64,000 nt of DNA from Acanthornis magna (lineage: Eukaryota > Chordata > Aves > Passeriformes > Acanthizidae): assembly GCA_036785705.1 (NCBI GenBank), contig JAWUZG010000360.1:434001-498000 (forward strand), given 5' to 3'. The position numbers were made by a program, and so were the translations under genes. A model generated the notes under the pieces. That model was not told the DNA's origin, did not search any database, and saw only the letters and a program-made list of their open reading frames with translations. The first letter of the stretch is position 1. Every line of letters starts with the position of its first letter. Positions 37,096 through 49,771 of the stretch are shown here, in pieces.

Positions 37096-40000
37096 AATCT
37101 GAATCTTGTGCAAAGTTTGATATTGAATGTGTTTAACTTCACATAAATGCAGCACTTGGTTTTAAGTGTGCAGTTTCACAGCTCAGCGAGATTTCTTTGC
37201 TCTTAGTGACAGCGGAAAACAATGGATGTCACACTATACCAAAACTTTCAGGTTTAAGACAATGCTCTGCCAACTTCCAAACTACATTAGAACAATCCAC
37301 AGAGACATTTGAAGAAGGAAATATGGAAAACCAGAATGAAACCAGGCAAATAGCACACAGAACCAAAAATCATGCCAAAGCATTCAAATAATGAACTTCT
37401 AGTATCTCCTCTGTATTGGAGAGGTAGATTGGATTGAATGTTCATCCCTATATTATATTTCACAATCATGAACTTGGGTAGGGGCCATGCAAAAAATTTA
37501 AAAAGTTTCAGTAAAACTTTATAAAATGCCTTTTAAGACTTTCTATAAACTCTCCCAGGACAAACCCAGATGCCTTTCACCTGCTGCCCCAGTGTAAAAA
37601 ACTCAGTGGAAGGCATGCAAACCTCACCAGAAAGTCTGGGCACTTGGTCACAGTGTTATTCTAAGATAGAAGGAAATTTGAAAGCTACTTGTCTCCACTT
37701 TTTCCTCCAATCCTAAAATGTCAGCAGGATTTATGAAGGAAACATTACTTAATAAAGGAAGACTTGCTTCTTTTCAAACTTTTATGGAAATGACATTGCA
37801 AAACATATTTAGCATCCAACCATGAACAATGAGTTCAACGTCAAATAACCATAGTGCGTGGCACAATTTACACTTACAAAGCCTTCAAGTTCTTCCAGAA
37901 CAGCAGCAGTGCAGGGAAGATTCTCATCTGTAATTTCAGAAATTAATCCAATGCATCAAGCCTACACCACTCACTCCCTTGAAAGATGCTCTTAACAAAC
38001 TGAATTGCTTGCTTTTATTGTGACCTGACAGAAATTGAAGCATTTTGTTTAGATTTCCCCAAAATAAATCCAAATATTTCAGCAAAAGCAGGTGGGTTCC
38101 CACGTGATAACTTGATTTTAATGGAATTTCCTTTTCCTTTGTAGATATACTGGGAGAAGGCTGCAAATAAAATACAAATTTCACAATCACTGGAAGTGTA
38201 AAAGCTGACTGGATAATTCACTCAGTTATTAAGAAACAATATTGATGAATGGGAACCCAAGTCTAAAAATTAACAATGCATGTAAGAAAACAACAAAAAT
38301 GCTGCTCTTTTCAGTAATGCAAATATGAAGTAATGAATGCATACAACTAAAAGGAACAGAAACGGCTCCCTCAGCAAGACGCGTTGCATATGAGAGGGAG
38401 GGCTCAGGTTAAGCTTGGTTCCAGAATTCTGATCTCTCTTGGGCTTACATAAGGGACAAAAGTAAGATATCAACAAGCAACGCCATTTCTCCTAACTCAG
38501 CCACAATAAACAGAGAAAGGGGGTGGCAGCCCTGACTGTGATCTTGCCAAGTCATATCCAAAGGACTCTAGGAGAAGTTGAGTGTTTGCCTGATCGTCCC
38601 AATAATTTAAAATTAAAAAAAAAAAAAAAATTGTAAAGCTCATATGCTAGCACCTTGGGCATCTTCTGGCATATCTTCTTTCTCACTCATGTTTTGTCTG
38701 AAGTAAATTCTATTTAATCTTGTCATAAAAATAACAGGAATTTAAAGCACAATGTTTATTTGCAAGTACTTTTGGTAGCACTAAATTCCAGAGGCTTTTC
38801 TCTGGGACATGGCTTTTCCTCGAGGCACCTGTTGGCAGAGGGGGAAACAAATGTCAAGCATACCTGCAGGCACTTCATGCAGGATCCTGGCAGGCATTCT
38901 GCTACCAATCCAGCCGACTACAGTAGCTCCCATGACTGGGTACACCTTCCTCTGAAATACTTGCTTGCAATTTTGTTCCCCTGCCAACTTGTTAAAAAAA
39001 CATCCAAAGCTAATCAAATGTTTTTGTTTGGTTTTGGCTGCTTCCTTATCAAAACTTTACAAAACTTTAATCTCAGCCTCATGAGCCCTGCAGCTGTAAA
39101 TTAATTGAATAAAATTTACAAACATTATGCATTGATAAAGCACTTCCAAGACTTTTCCCTATTCAGTTGACTTAGCTGCTTGGCATGACAGTTTTGCTTG
39201 ACATGAGTTCAGAGCCTCTGGAAACCTTCCTAATCCCACTCTCCAGGCCTTGTGCCTATTCATGGAACCATGTCAACCCAACTCCAGAAAATTAATAAAT
39301 CTTAAATGGTTTTAAGCCCTCAGAATCATCCCTTGGTACACATTCCACCTTTATATTGCAAGCATCTTGTTGCACAGAATAACTCTTATTTGAAAGACCT
39401 AAGAAGAAACCAGTCTAGTCCCCAAAGTTATTAACATTTAATAAAATATCTCACTTAAGATTATTGTGGGTTGAAGCATAATTGCATTTGCTACCATCAT
39501 TCTGAAGTCATCTGTTTATCTTTCAGTGCAATATTTCGATATCAGTGTTCAAACTAAATATTTTCAATGGAATCACTGGATGATTCCTTTTATACTAAAG
39601 AACAAAAAATCTCTTCTGTCCATATAGCAATCCATAAAGACCCTCATCCTCCCCATTTCAGCTAATATTTTTGATTAGACCACAAAGCACAACTATTCTG
39701 ACACATTATACTGGTACCAAAATAAGATGATTTCTTACATTCTCTGCAGGAGTAGAAGTAAAAACTATACATATTTTATGAAATATTGGGCTGCATGGTA
39801 AAGGAGTTTTCTTAAATGTTTATCTGTTTAGTATTTTTAAACCAACTTTTAAATAATAATCTTTGGAACTACAATAGTCTTTATGCTTAAAATAAAAATG
39901 AAAGTCCAAGCAACATCTCTGAGTCATACTTATTGGAGCTCACAGGCAAAGCACATGGAAGCAAATATCCAGGCTGTAAATAAGTTTTTACATAAAGACA

Positions 40001-43000
40001 TGAAATAAAATGGAGGTCTATATTGACCTATAATACATATGTAAATAGCTCAGTGAAGTTTTGATAGGGATTAATTAATCCAAATAACTTTATATCATCC
40101 CAAGATTCCTTTAATTTCTATTTGTGTGGGCATTTAACTAAAAAAACCATGATGCTAAAATGATTACAAAACCCACAAGTAGTACTCTTTTAAGAGTCAA
40201 AAAGTTTGTGAAAAGTATTGGGTACTTAAGGAAGGGAGGACCAGCTGTTGCCAATACTGATATATCAGAAGAAAGTTTCAAAAAACTTCATGCATGCAAC
40301 AAAAGAGTGTGATTCAAAACAAAGTCCATAACATAAAATACTGGAATCTGTTCAGTCATGTAAGAGATGGAGAGAATACAAAATGTTGTTCATGTTTTGG
40401 CAGACTGATCATTTTAACAGAATCAGATCATCATTTGCATCAGACCCCTAAATCTACAGATGTGATGATGTCATGAAACTCCAAGAAAAATGTGTAAATA
40501 TATTTCAGAAGTCAGATCAGAGCTATTGAATGACACAAAGAAACATGGAAGAACAATGTTTTTTAGCTCATCTTACACATAATTCAGTCAAGCGCTACAA
40601 CTGGCTAATATTTCGTGGGCAATATTTAAGCAATAAAAACCAAAGTAAATTGGGGACCAAAAGAAAAAGCATTTTCAAAGGCATAGAATACTTTCAGTGC
40701 CCTTTCCCCACATCAGGAAAACAGAATCTGGGCACATTACTACCATTTTTCCCTTGAAAAGCTCCCACATGAATCAGCTGTGCCCTTAAGACCAAGTATT
40801 TGAAATGCCTTAGACTAATTTTAGGAAGGAAAAAAATTCTAATATACTGTTACAATAACGCCCTTGGAGAGAATGACCACATGGGACACACAGTGTCACT
40901 GAACAAGGGACACCAGTGCCAGGGAAGAATATTGCACCAGTGTTACTCAGCTGATCCCTGGAAAAATAAAGGAAGCCTCACCAAATAAGGAGAAGAAGAA
41001 AAAAAATTGAAAATGGGTGCATTTTCAAAACTCAGGACTATTTAAGTTGGTTTCATGTACAAACCCAAACTTTTTAGCTGTGCCTTCTAGTTAGAAAAAT
41101 ATTAGCCATGTGCCTAGTATTTTATTTATACAGTTCTAATCTTTATCTATCATGACACAGTCAAGTAGCTAAATCCAACTTAACCAACACTTACTGCATT
41201 AAGGAAGCCAAAATACAAGTTTCTTCCTCTTCATAGTAATTGGGGAAAATTTTAGGTAATGCCAGAAATTTTTGCCTTTAATATTATTTATTTAATGTTA
41301 CTGAAATGTCTAGAACTTTGAGGGTATGAAGGCATTTTATACAAAGACTATCTGTATTTGTAGGCAGGGCACTGATGGAGGTCAGGGTAGTCTAGGTAAT
41401 GATAAATCCTAAAACCTTGATATGAATTATATCTGAAGCACAGTGAGGAACCACAAGCAGTAAGACAGGTTTTTAAAAGCTCATTATTTTGAGCCTATGT
41501 TTTCCTTTGAACCAATCCTTCAAAAAGGGTTCTGCTCTATTGCGTATCCCCTCAGAATCATTTGAAGAGCAATCCTTTTCATTTTCTCATCACCCAGGCA
41601 TCCAATCCTAATTCCTCACACCAGCATTTCAAGTGGTGGCAGTCAAGAAGGTAGGCAAGTTTATAAAACACCTGAAGTGAAGAGCAGGAACTCTGTTGTC
41701 ACTTCCATGTGAGTGCTGGGGAAAATACTGAGGCAGGCTATGTATTTTATATCTTTTATTTTCATCTCTTTACAAGTCACATGACATACTCAAAATTCCG
41801 GCCAAATCAACCTCTTATACCTAATATCACGGTCTGTATACCATGTTATATTAGCTAGTTGGCAGGTTCTGTTGCTCATTTATCAAGATGTTTAGGAATT
41901 AAGGGATGAATCTCTTTCTGTTTTCCTATTAGTGATACCGGTAAGCTCTGAATATGCTGGAAGAAAGGAGCTCCAAACCGGATAAATTATATGGTTGCTT
42001 CAGTACACATAAATAGCAGAAAGGACTGCAAGCCTAAGAATTCATAAAGCCTGTGAGAGATGCAGAAGACCTCTGTTAAGTACAGCTAACAGCTGATATA
42101 TTAATGATTTAGTTTTTTTAATGAAGACTGGTTTTTAAATATAGTGATGGTCCTATATAATTAACATGAAACTCAGGGCAACACTAAAGCTCACAAAATA
42201 GATGGATATGTTAAATAATCAGCAGATATCCCACTTCATCAGAATAAATTAACTTTGAAAGAAACACGATTAAAAAATTAAATAGTAGAAATTATAAAGT
42301 ACATGGTTTCGCCCACTGTGAAAACTCTCAGACCATAATAATTGCATTTTTTCAATACATGTTCTTATCTAAGTCTTCTCAGATGTTTTATCATTACTGT
42401 TCATTATTTACAGCATATGACTGCCCCTTTGTAAAAGAGTAATGATTTGGAGGATTTTGCCATAGGTAACAAGCTTTTCTGGAAGAGAAGATACTCCTCA
42501 TTTTCTCCTAGTTTCTCTTTATTCACAACATCTGCACAAACTGAAATAATATAAAGAGGATGCTGCAAAGAGTTGCCAAACAACACAAGGACAATTCCAA
42601 TAGCAGCCCAGATGAAATCACTTTGTCCAGGCAGGTGGTCAGAAACTACTGTTTCAGCTTGTGATATTTCATTCCAACTCAGCAAAGTGCCTTCCTGCAC
42701 CATTTGCTCTACCTCCACATGGCCCTGTCTCAAAGATATGTCCCAGTAGGAACACTAACTCGAAACACAGCAGGCATTTTCCTTTCTCCCTGTTCCAGTT
42801 TTGCTGCCTTGTTCTGAGGACAGAACATATAACATAGGGCTAAAATGGCACATTTTAAAAATATTTCAGAAGATAATGATGCAGTGGTAAAGCGGAGACC
42901 TTGCTCTTCAAGTAGAGTCTTAAATGTGATAAGCCAAATGAGTTAGAAATATAATCACCCTGTGCTGCTCTGGGGGGAGACTAAGAGCGGAGCTGGTGAG

Positions 43001-43879
43001 CCAGGAGCATGTGTAGACACAGGGATTCAGCTAGAAAATGGGCAGTGATGGCTGTATAACTCATGGGTGAGTCTGAAAGCTTTTCAGATGATCAGAAAGT
43101 GAGCACTGCAATGATAAGAGTGCAAAATTTCATCTAATGATGGATAGGTTTTCTCTGAATTATTCGGAGGTGATGCACCAAAATTGCTATATGTAAGTGG
43201 ATGCCCTTGGAGGCATTTCCCACATGAAATAGAGACATAAAGCATTTAACTCACGTAAGTATGAAAGAAGAGGTAAAATTACACTAAAGCTGAAGACCAG
43301 ATTATAAAATTTTTTTAAGAAGGAAAGAAATTAAATTAGAATGGCTTAGTTTTTTAGCTGCCTGAAGAGAAGAACAAATAAAAGAGAAAACAGATGAATA
43401 TACTTAAAGCAGCACTATAAGTGCTGAGTATCTCCAGTCATGCAAGTCAATCTGTGCTCTGACCTTCAGAGGGTGAGCACCAATTCCCCAGCTTCACCTC
43501 TGCACCATTAGAAATTGTGCTGCAGGTACCTAATTTGTGTTTAAGTCACCATCTTTTGGCCATCCAAGCATCACAAAGAGATCAGGCCTTCAAAGAGTAA
43601 AAAAATAACATTCACTCCAGCTTTTAAAATGACTTATCAGTGAAATAAAGACACAGACAGTTTCAAATAACTAAACCAGAAATGAGATCTGTCTTTGCAA
43701 TGACTAGGGAGCAAGGGGACAGATTGCCTATATCCATCCCAAAGTGTCTTCATCCATTGCACAACAGACTATTTGTGAAGCTAATATCATCAACAGTGTC
43801 TTCTATTCAGTTAAAAATCAAGTAAGAAAGGCAACACACTATTAGAAAACTGTAAATACTGCCCGAGGGTTTGCGTATG
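37096..43879. other. Non-coding stretch, 6.8 kb, no gene recognised
   Basis: Unique AT-rich sequence with an A16 run at 38615-38630. The longest frames (114 codons at 38760-39104 plus; 109 codons at 42404-42733 minus) are not recognised. The minus-strand frame at 42404-42733 has a plausible hydrophobic stretch but no domain, start context or splice evidence. Confidence 0.5.
38615..38630. repeat. Poly(A) run of 16 nt
   Basis: Uninterrupted A16 following AATT. No retrocopy body is recognised upstream. Confidence 0.85.
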
Positions 43880-44010
43880 TAAGGATCAAGGTCTTTTGCA
43901 ATTCTGCTGACGGATTATCACCCATTTAGTTATTGAGGTCTGTACAAATTATGGAGAGACATGCAAATGTAATTAGGAAGGCTAGTCTTTTAATGAACTA
44001 ACAAGAAGTG
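43880..44010. promoter_or_regulatory. Possible regulatory block with POU octamer and TAATTA
   Basis: A perfect octamer ATGCAAAT (43961-43968) is followed after one base by TAATTA (43970-43975). The octamer is the classical site of POU-domain factors and TAATTA a homeodomain site. The surrounding sequence is free of simple repeats. Function is inferred from two short motifs only and could be coincidence in AT-rich DNA. Confidence 0.25.
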
Positions 44011-47000
44011 CTATAGGTAGTTAGATACTTAATCATTGCTACCAGCAACACTAGAAGCTTTCTCATTAAAAAGTTAGTTTGCGAAGACAATTTTTTTCAG
44101 GTGATGAAAAATGCATGTAGAAACTTAATACAAGTTAAATTATGATTTCTGCTCATTCTAGGCTTTCCCTTTATGCCAGAAAAATAGTAAGCAGTGTTCT
44201 GTTTCATTAGTCCCTTGGATGTGAAGGTAGCATGAAGTCATGGCTTCCCACCAACATACAGGAACAGGGAGAGTAGTGTAGTATAAATTAACACAAAGGG
44301 CCAGACAAAATCACACCAGAGTCCATGGAAGAAGAAAAGCGTACATGTGACAAGACCACTGTCCATCTTCCAAAGTTCAAGCTGTAGTCAAACAGATGGG
44401 AATGTTACTTTTCACACAGCCCAGTTATGAGACGTAGTATTCACCATGTTAAACCTTGCTAGAGCAACCTTGCCAGAGCAGGTAAAAATAAATTAATTTG
44501 GCTGTAGAGGTGCCATCCCAATTCTTTGGGACTTTATTCACTCAAGGCTGCACACTTATGTGTGGGAGAAAACTTTCTTGAGAGCAAGGGCTTAATGGCA
44601 GCAGTGCGATAGAAACTGAACTGCTCCCATCAGACCACAGCAGCACTTAACAAGAATCCAGGAACCAAGGAGTGTGCTGCAGGCTGTACAATGGCACCTG
44701 TTTCATACAACTCTTTGAACAATTTTTTTTTTTTTCTTTTCTTTTCTTTTTTTGTAAGACAAAGGTATTGAAATCATCAAATCATTCTGCAACGTTATTG
44801 AAGCAAACCCAACCTTGTCTCAGCACATTAATGGCTTCAAATAAGCAAAGTTCAGTGATATTTCCAAAACATAATTGACATAACTGTGGAATTCCACTGT
44901 TGAAGTAGTAGGAATTAGATAGTAAATGTTACTATCTCAGGCTATTGATTTGTTACCTGTACATTGAACTAGGTCATGACTGAATGAAAGGCCACTGTGA
45001 ACCTGATGATGTTAGGATCTAGCATACGGCAGAACAAAAGGTTAGGTGAATTTAGACATTTTATCTCCTTCTAGAGGAACTTAATCTTCTAACTTCTGAA
45101 AATAACCCCAGACCCACACATATTACTGATTTAACAACTTACAGAGTTTTCAGTAAAATCATAGTTGGAACTAAAATTTGATCCTTAGATGAAACAAAAG
45201 AGAGAAAAGACAGCTCTTAAAATAGTTACTAGAAAAATTCTGAAGTATCTTTTTACTACTAATGTTATGTATACATTGTACCAATTACTTACAGGAGATG
45301 ACAGGTATTAAAAATACATTTCAAACCTACACTGCATTTAACAGAATTTGAAATTCCTAAATTGATACAGCAAGTCATTTTATTTGCTAGTAATCCATAA
45401 ATTAACCATGGCTTAAAAAAGTCTGCCTTAAGTAATCACGAGTACTAATATGACATCATTTGCAATAAAAATCCTGCATTATTGTGAACTTACTAACCTA
45501 CCTAAAACCGAGTGTGCAAATCCTAGCATTATGAATGTTATTGGCAAAAGGTCTATTGAATTTAACAGCATTAAGGTTTGAGCCAGCACTTTTCTAGATT
45601 CAGAAATGTTTAATATAATAGAAATTCTGAAACTCTGGAAGGACCCTAAAACCAACTTGAATACAGTAAAAGTCAGTTTTCAATTCAAATTAGACTGTGT
45701 TAGGAAAATTCAACAGAGAGAAGAAAAGAGCATATCTTTGTCTTTTTTACATAATTAAAACCTCTAAATTGAAAACTGAATTGAAAATGAGAGCAGAAAA
45801 TAAAGGCAATGATTAAATATTCACTGCATGTAAAGAGAAGCCCTTTAAATAAAGCTTTCATAGAGCAGCTGAGCTGATATCCTCTACTAAATTATGTTGC
45901 TGTTATTCATAAGTGGTTTTGACAAGAGTCAAGTAGATGCAATAAAATAAAGTAGCATCATCAAATTTAAAAATAATAATAATAAAAAACCTTGGTAATT
46001 AATACAGCTCCACGTGACATTTAAAAAAAAAGCCAACAAAAGTGGGGGAAAATCCTAGTACAGCTGTGAAGAAGTTAGAAAATACCATGTACTGAACTTC
46101 CCACACTGACACCCAGATCCAGTTACCGTCCTATATTATCCTTCGGTCATGGCAGCAGCAACCAGCTCACATCTCTGGTAAAGGAAGACAAATGTAATCT
46201 GAGCAGGGAGATTCCCAGTTTGAGCCTGGGACAATGTAATTGCCAACAGAGGACCCAAAGGGTGACTATACCTTGGAAGTTGTGCAACTTGCACCAAAGA
46301 AGGGGCAAACCTAAGCCAGAGGACAAGCTACCTTTCCACTCGGGACCTTTCACACTACAATGAGGACATGGAAGAATTGCCTACGTGCCTGTAAACAAAA
46401 TGACAGATTTCCAGCTTCTTAGTCAGCTGTAAGCTTCATGAAGTATTTCCTTGAACTATTTCCATTACTGAGCAGTAACTGATGTCCAGAAACTACATTA
46501 GATGCCTCTAATCAACTGATACAATCGTTATGTCTATTCTACTAATGGTGCCTCAGATCAAATCCTCATAGCACTGCGAAAAGATAAGGAAAGAAATGGG
46601 AAGTTGTTGCCAGGAAACACAGGATTAATTCAGAGCAGTTTGAACGCACACTAACACAGCAGTATTGGCTGCCTCTCACATAAGGCAAAAGAGGATCTTC
46701 AGCCTAAAAATATCCTTTGGAAGAAGAATCAGAAGAATTCCCCAAAAATCAAGATTTTAACATATACAGGGAAAAAAAATGGATTCACTCCCCCATACTA
46801 ATTACAGTAATATACATACACCCCTTGCTATATTCTATTTATTTTTTTAAAATCACTTTCAAGGGGGAAATAGAAGTACTTTGAATCTTTCTTGATAAAG
46901 AAATAAAGAAATACTAGCTCAGAATCAAGCAGAAAGATCTTTTCCAGTTAGATAAAGAAGCTGGTGGAGCAACCATTGTCATGAGGATTGCTTTTTATTG

Positions 47001-47893
47001 TTCATTTCCAGGCAGTGAAATCTGTGGCTAATGGGGCTGCCCCACAACAGCTGCTAATACTCTAGAGACACTTTTTGATATTCCAGTTTCCAGCACAGTA
47101 TTGCAGTACTGAGAGAAGTGCAGGTAAAAGCAGGACACTGCCAGGCAAACACACTTACCTGCACAACCCCTATAAACTATCCAGAGCAGGCACATATTAA
47201 GGACATTTACTTCTGAGGTTGATAAAACTTGTTTTACAGTACACCAGAGTCAGTAAAGGAAATTACTACCAACGACATTAGAAATGGACTGCCTTTTGTA
47301 CTCAGTAATACTTTTTACAGTTTATGTCATGACCTAAAGCCCTAAAATTTTAACATACCATCAAGTGCCTTTTTAATGGTCTTTATAATCAGTCTTGTGG
47401 GACCAGGAAAGATGCAAATTGTAAACGGCACGTAACATTGGGCACATGCATTCATAAATATGTTTTACCCAATATCGCATTATTTGATTTCTCCAGACTA
47501 AAATAAATTAAGAGCAGGATTCAGATTTGAAAACAATGTACCTGTATAACACCAGGAAGTCTAATAGCTGTCCCTTCATATGCCTTTACCTAGCCAGAGC
47601 CAAAAGGAGGATGGGAAGTATGAAGCACAGAGGCTATAGAAATATTAAGAAGCACAAAGGTGCTCCTGTAATGCCACAGGTAAGATAGGGCAAGGTTCAG
47701 ATTGAACAGTAGTATAAATACATGAGGGAACAAAGTAGCAGGACACATTGTTTCCATGCTTCAAGCCCATTATGCTGCTATCATATCCCCTAGTAACAAG
47801 TTCTGAATCTCTAGGTCACTAAACCTCTCCTCACAGGTCAGACTCACAGTGCCCATGGAGGCAGAGCTGTCCTCTCTCATGCCAAGGGGTTGA
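44011..47893. other. Non-coding stretch, 3.9 kb, no gene recognised
   Basis: Contains a 14-bp tandem pair ACCTTGCTAGAGCA/ACCTTGCCAGAGCA (44453-44480), the T-rich run at 44723-44753, a 12-bp inverted pair CAGTTTTCAATT (45674-45685) with its complement at 45767-45778, and a small AAT repeat near 45,970. No gene or mobile element is recognised. Confidence 0.55.
44723..44753. repeat. Poly(T)/(CTTTT)n tract
   Basis: T13 followed by CTTTT units and T7. It explains the Phe-rich piece of the frame at 44672-44878. Confidence 0.9.
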
Positions 47894-48178
47894 TCTGGGT
47901 CTCAGTACCAACACACCGATGTAGCAGGTGATGACTTTAGACCTCTTCTTCCATCTGGGTCACCAGCAGGAGGCAAAGCTTGTGTTCCCTGTCCACATAC
48001 AGGCTTGGCCTTCACAGAGCTGGCAGAGGCTGCAGCTGCTGCAATTATTTCGCAGCACTGTGACAAAAGCACTGGATGCCGTAAGGATCGCTATTGTGGC
48101 TGTGACAAGAATCCCTGCAGCTGTGACAAAGATCACTGCGGTGTCCTGCTGCATGCATGCTGGCAGAATCCACAGTGA
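47894..48178 (+). other. Unassigned cysteine-rich open frame with 21-bp degenerate repeats
   Basis: A frame without ATG is open from 47894 to the TGA at 48176-48178 (about 94 codons). Its last third is cysteine-rich. From 48059 it reads CDKSTGCRKDRYCGCDKN and then PCSCDKDHCG, with two CxC pairs. At DNA level the Cys block comes from repeats of CTGTGACAAGAATCCCTGCAG (48101 onward) and a diverged next copy, so part of the pattern follows from a 21-bp duplication that keeps frame. Another frame over the same DNA is open for 159 codons (47928-48407), the longest in the window, and is equally unrecognised. The segment sits immediately 5' of the CR1 remnant and could be a decayed part of a retroelement, a pseudogene fragment or chance. 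I assign no function. Confidence 0.4.
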
Positions 48179-48439
48179 AGCTCAGCGACACTTGCTCTGT
48201 AATCCCTATGACACAGACATTTATCCAGAAGGAGTTTTCCTAGCAAATCTAGAAGGCTCAGAGGATCAGGGATTTCCCTCTGAGGTCCAGCAGCTAACAT
48301 CTCTAAGTTGGGTTACAACCCCACCATGCTGTGACTGCCAAAGTAAAAATATTAATGAGGTCAAAGTGATTCTGATGGAAGAAGGGCAGCAAGATTTTTT
48401 TCCATGAGGTCAAGATGGCTTTAGGGCTATTGCCATTGA

Positions 48440-49771
48440 CAAAGTTCTCCAGCAAACAAATTTTCTACTGCTCCAGCTGGATCCCTACAAATCTATTCAA
48501 CCTGATGGGATTCATCCAAGAATCCTCAAAGAGCTAGATAGCTCAAGAGTTGATATCATCACAAAACCTCTCTCAATAATTTTTGAGTGGTCTCGGGAAT
48601 CTGGAGTGGTCCAGCTGACTGGAAGCTGGCAAATGCCCCAGTTTTCAAGAAGAGAAAGGAGGACCCTGGAAGCTACAGATCTGTCAGTCTCACTTCAGTG
48701 CCACGCAAAGTTATGGAGATTATTTTGGAAGGTGTTGAAAAACACCTGAAAGACAACACAGTCATTGGTTACAGCCAGCACGGCTTCATGAGAGGAAAGT
48801 CGTGCTTATCAAACCTGATTTGCTTCTATGACAAAGTAACCCACTGAGTTGATCAGGGGAAGCCAGCTGATGTAACCTTTCTGTATTTCAGTAAAGCTTT
48901 GGATACCGTTTCTCAGAGGATCCTTCTGGACAAAATGTCCAGCACACAGCTGGATAAACACACCATGAGATGGGTGAGCAACTGGCTCATGGGTCAGGTG
49001 CAAAAGGTTACAGAGAATGGGGTGACACCAGACAGGGACCTGGCACTAGTGTCCATCAGACCCTGTGCTCATCGGCATCTTCAGAAATGACTTGGATGCA
49101 GGACTGGAAGGGATACAGAGCAAGTTCACAGATGATACAAAGCTGGGAGGAGCTGAGAGAGGCCCTGCAGAGAGGCCTCGACAGTGGTGAGGACTGGGCA
49201 GTCACCAACCGTACAGAGTTCAACAAAGGAAATCCAGGTGCCAGATTCTGCACCTGGGATGGGGAAGTCCTGGAGGTATGGACAGACTGGGGAATGAGAT
49301 AAAAGATATTAAGTTATTAGAGAGCATCCCAAAGAAGGGCCACGAAGATAGTGAAGGGCCTAGAGAGGAAGTTGTGTGCGGAGTGGCTGAGGCCTTGCTC
49401 TGTTCGGCCTGGAGGAGACCGAGGGGAGACCTCACTGCAGTTACAGCTTCCTCCTGAGGGGAAGAGGAGGGGCAGGCACTGATCTCTTCTCTGTGGTGAC
49501 AGTGACAGGACCTGAGGGAATGCCCTGAAGTTGTGTCAGGGGAGGTTTAAGTTTAATTTCAGGGAAAGGATCTTCACCAGAGGGTGGTTGGGCACTGCAA
49601 CAGCTCCCCAGGGAAGCTGTCACAGCAACAAGGCCAACGGAGTTCAAGAAGCATTTGGACAATGCTTTCAGGCACATGGGGTGACTCTTGGGGTCTCCTG
49701 CGCAGAGCCAGGAGCTGGACTCAATGATCCTCGTGAATTCCTTCCAACTCAGCATATTCTGTGATTCTGTG
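48440..49771 (+). mobile_element. CR1 LINE, 5'-truncated and internally deleted, with ORF2 reverse-transcriptase remnant
   Basis: Translated pieces match avian CR1 ORF2 as I know it: LLLQLDPYKS...PDGIHPRILKEL (48458-48537), DWKLAN...KEDPGSYRSVSLTSVP, then SQHGFMRGKSCLSNLICFYDKVTH (48610-48846), a decayed FSKALDTVSQ block (about 48,890), and SKFTDDTKLGG (49119-49151), where the usual FADD catalytic box reads FTDD. The order is that of palm and finger motifs of non-LTR reverse transcriptases. After about 49,290 the frame jumps to the C-terminal and 3' part, so roughly a hundred codons are missing. The 3' end carries two ATTCTGTG octamers (49756-49771), the CR1 signature, and no poly(A). Stops and frameshifts make it non-autonomous. 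The 5' limit is approximate. Short frames here (48587-49764) are pieces of this element, not genes. Confidence 0.93.

Noticed and set aside
45674..45778. 12-bp inverted repeat (CAGTTTTCAATT and complement) as transposon terminal repeats
   Set aside because: The interval is about 105 bp, the arms are AT-rich low-complexity words that also recur locally, and no target-site duplication flanks them.
47928..48407. 159-codon open frame, the longest in the window, as a protein-coding gene
   Set aside because: No recognisable domain, no promoter or splice context, overlaps a cysteine-rich frame and 21-bp repeats, and lies against a CR1 remnant. The DNA is reported as an unassigned structure instead.
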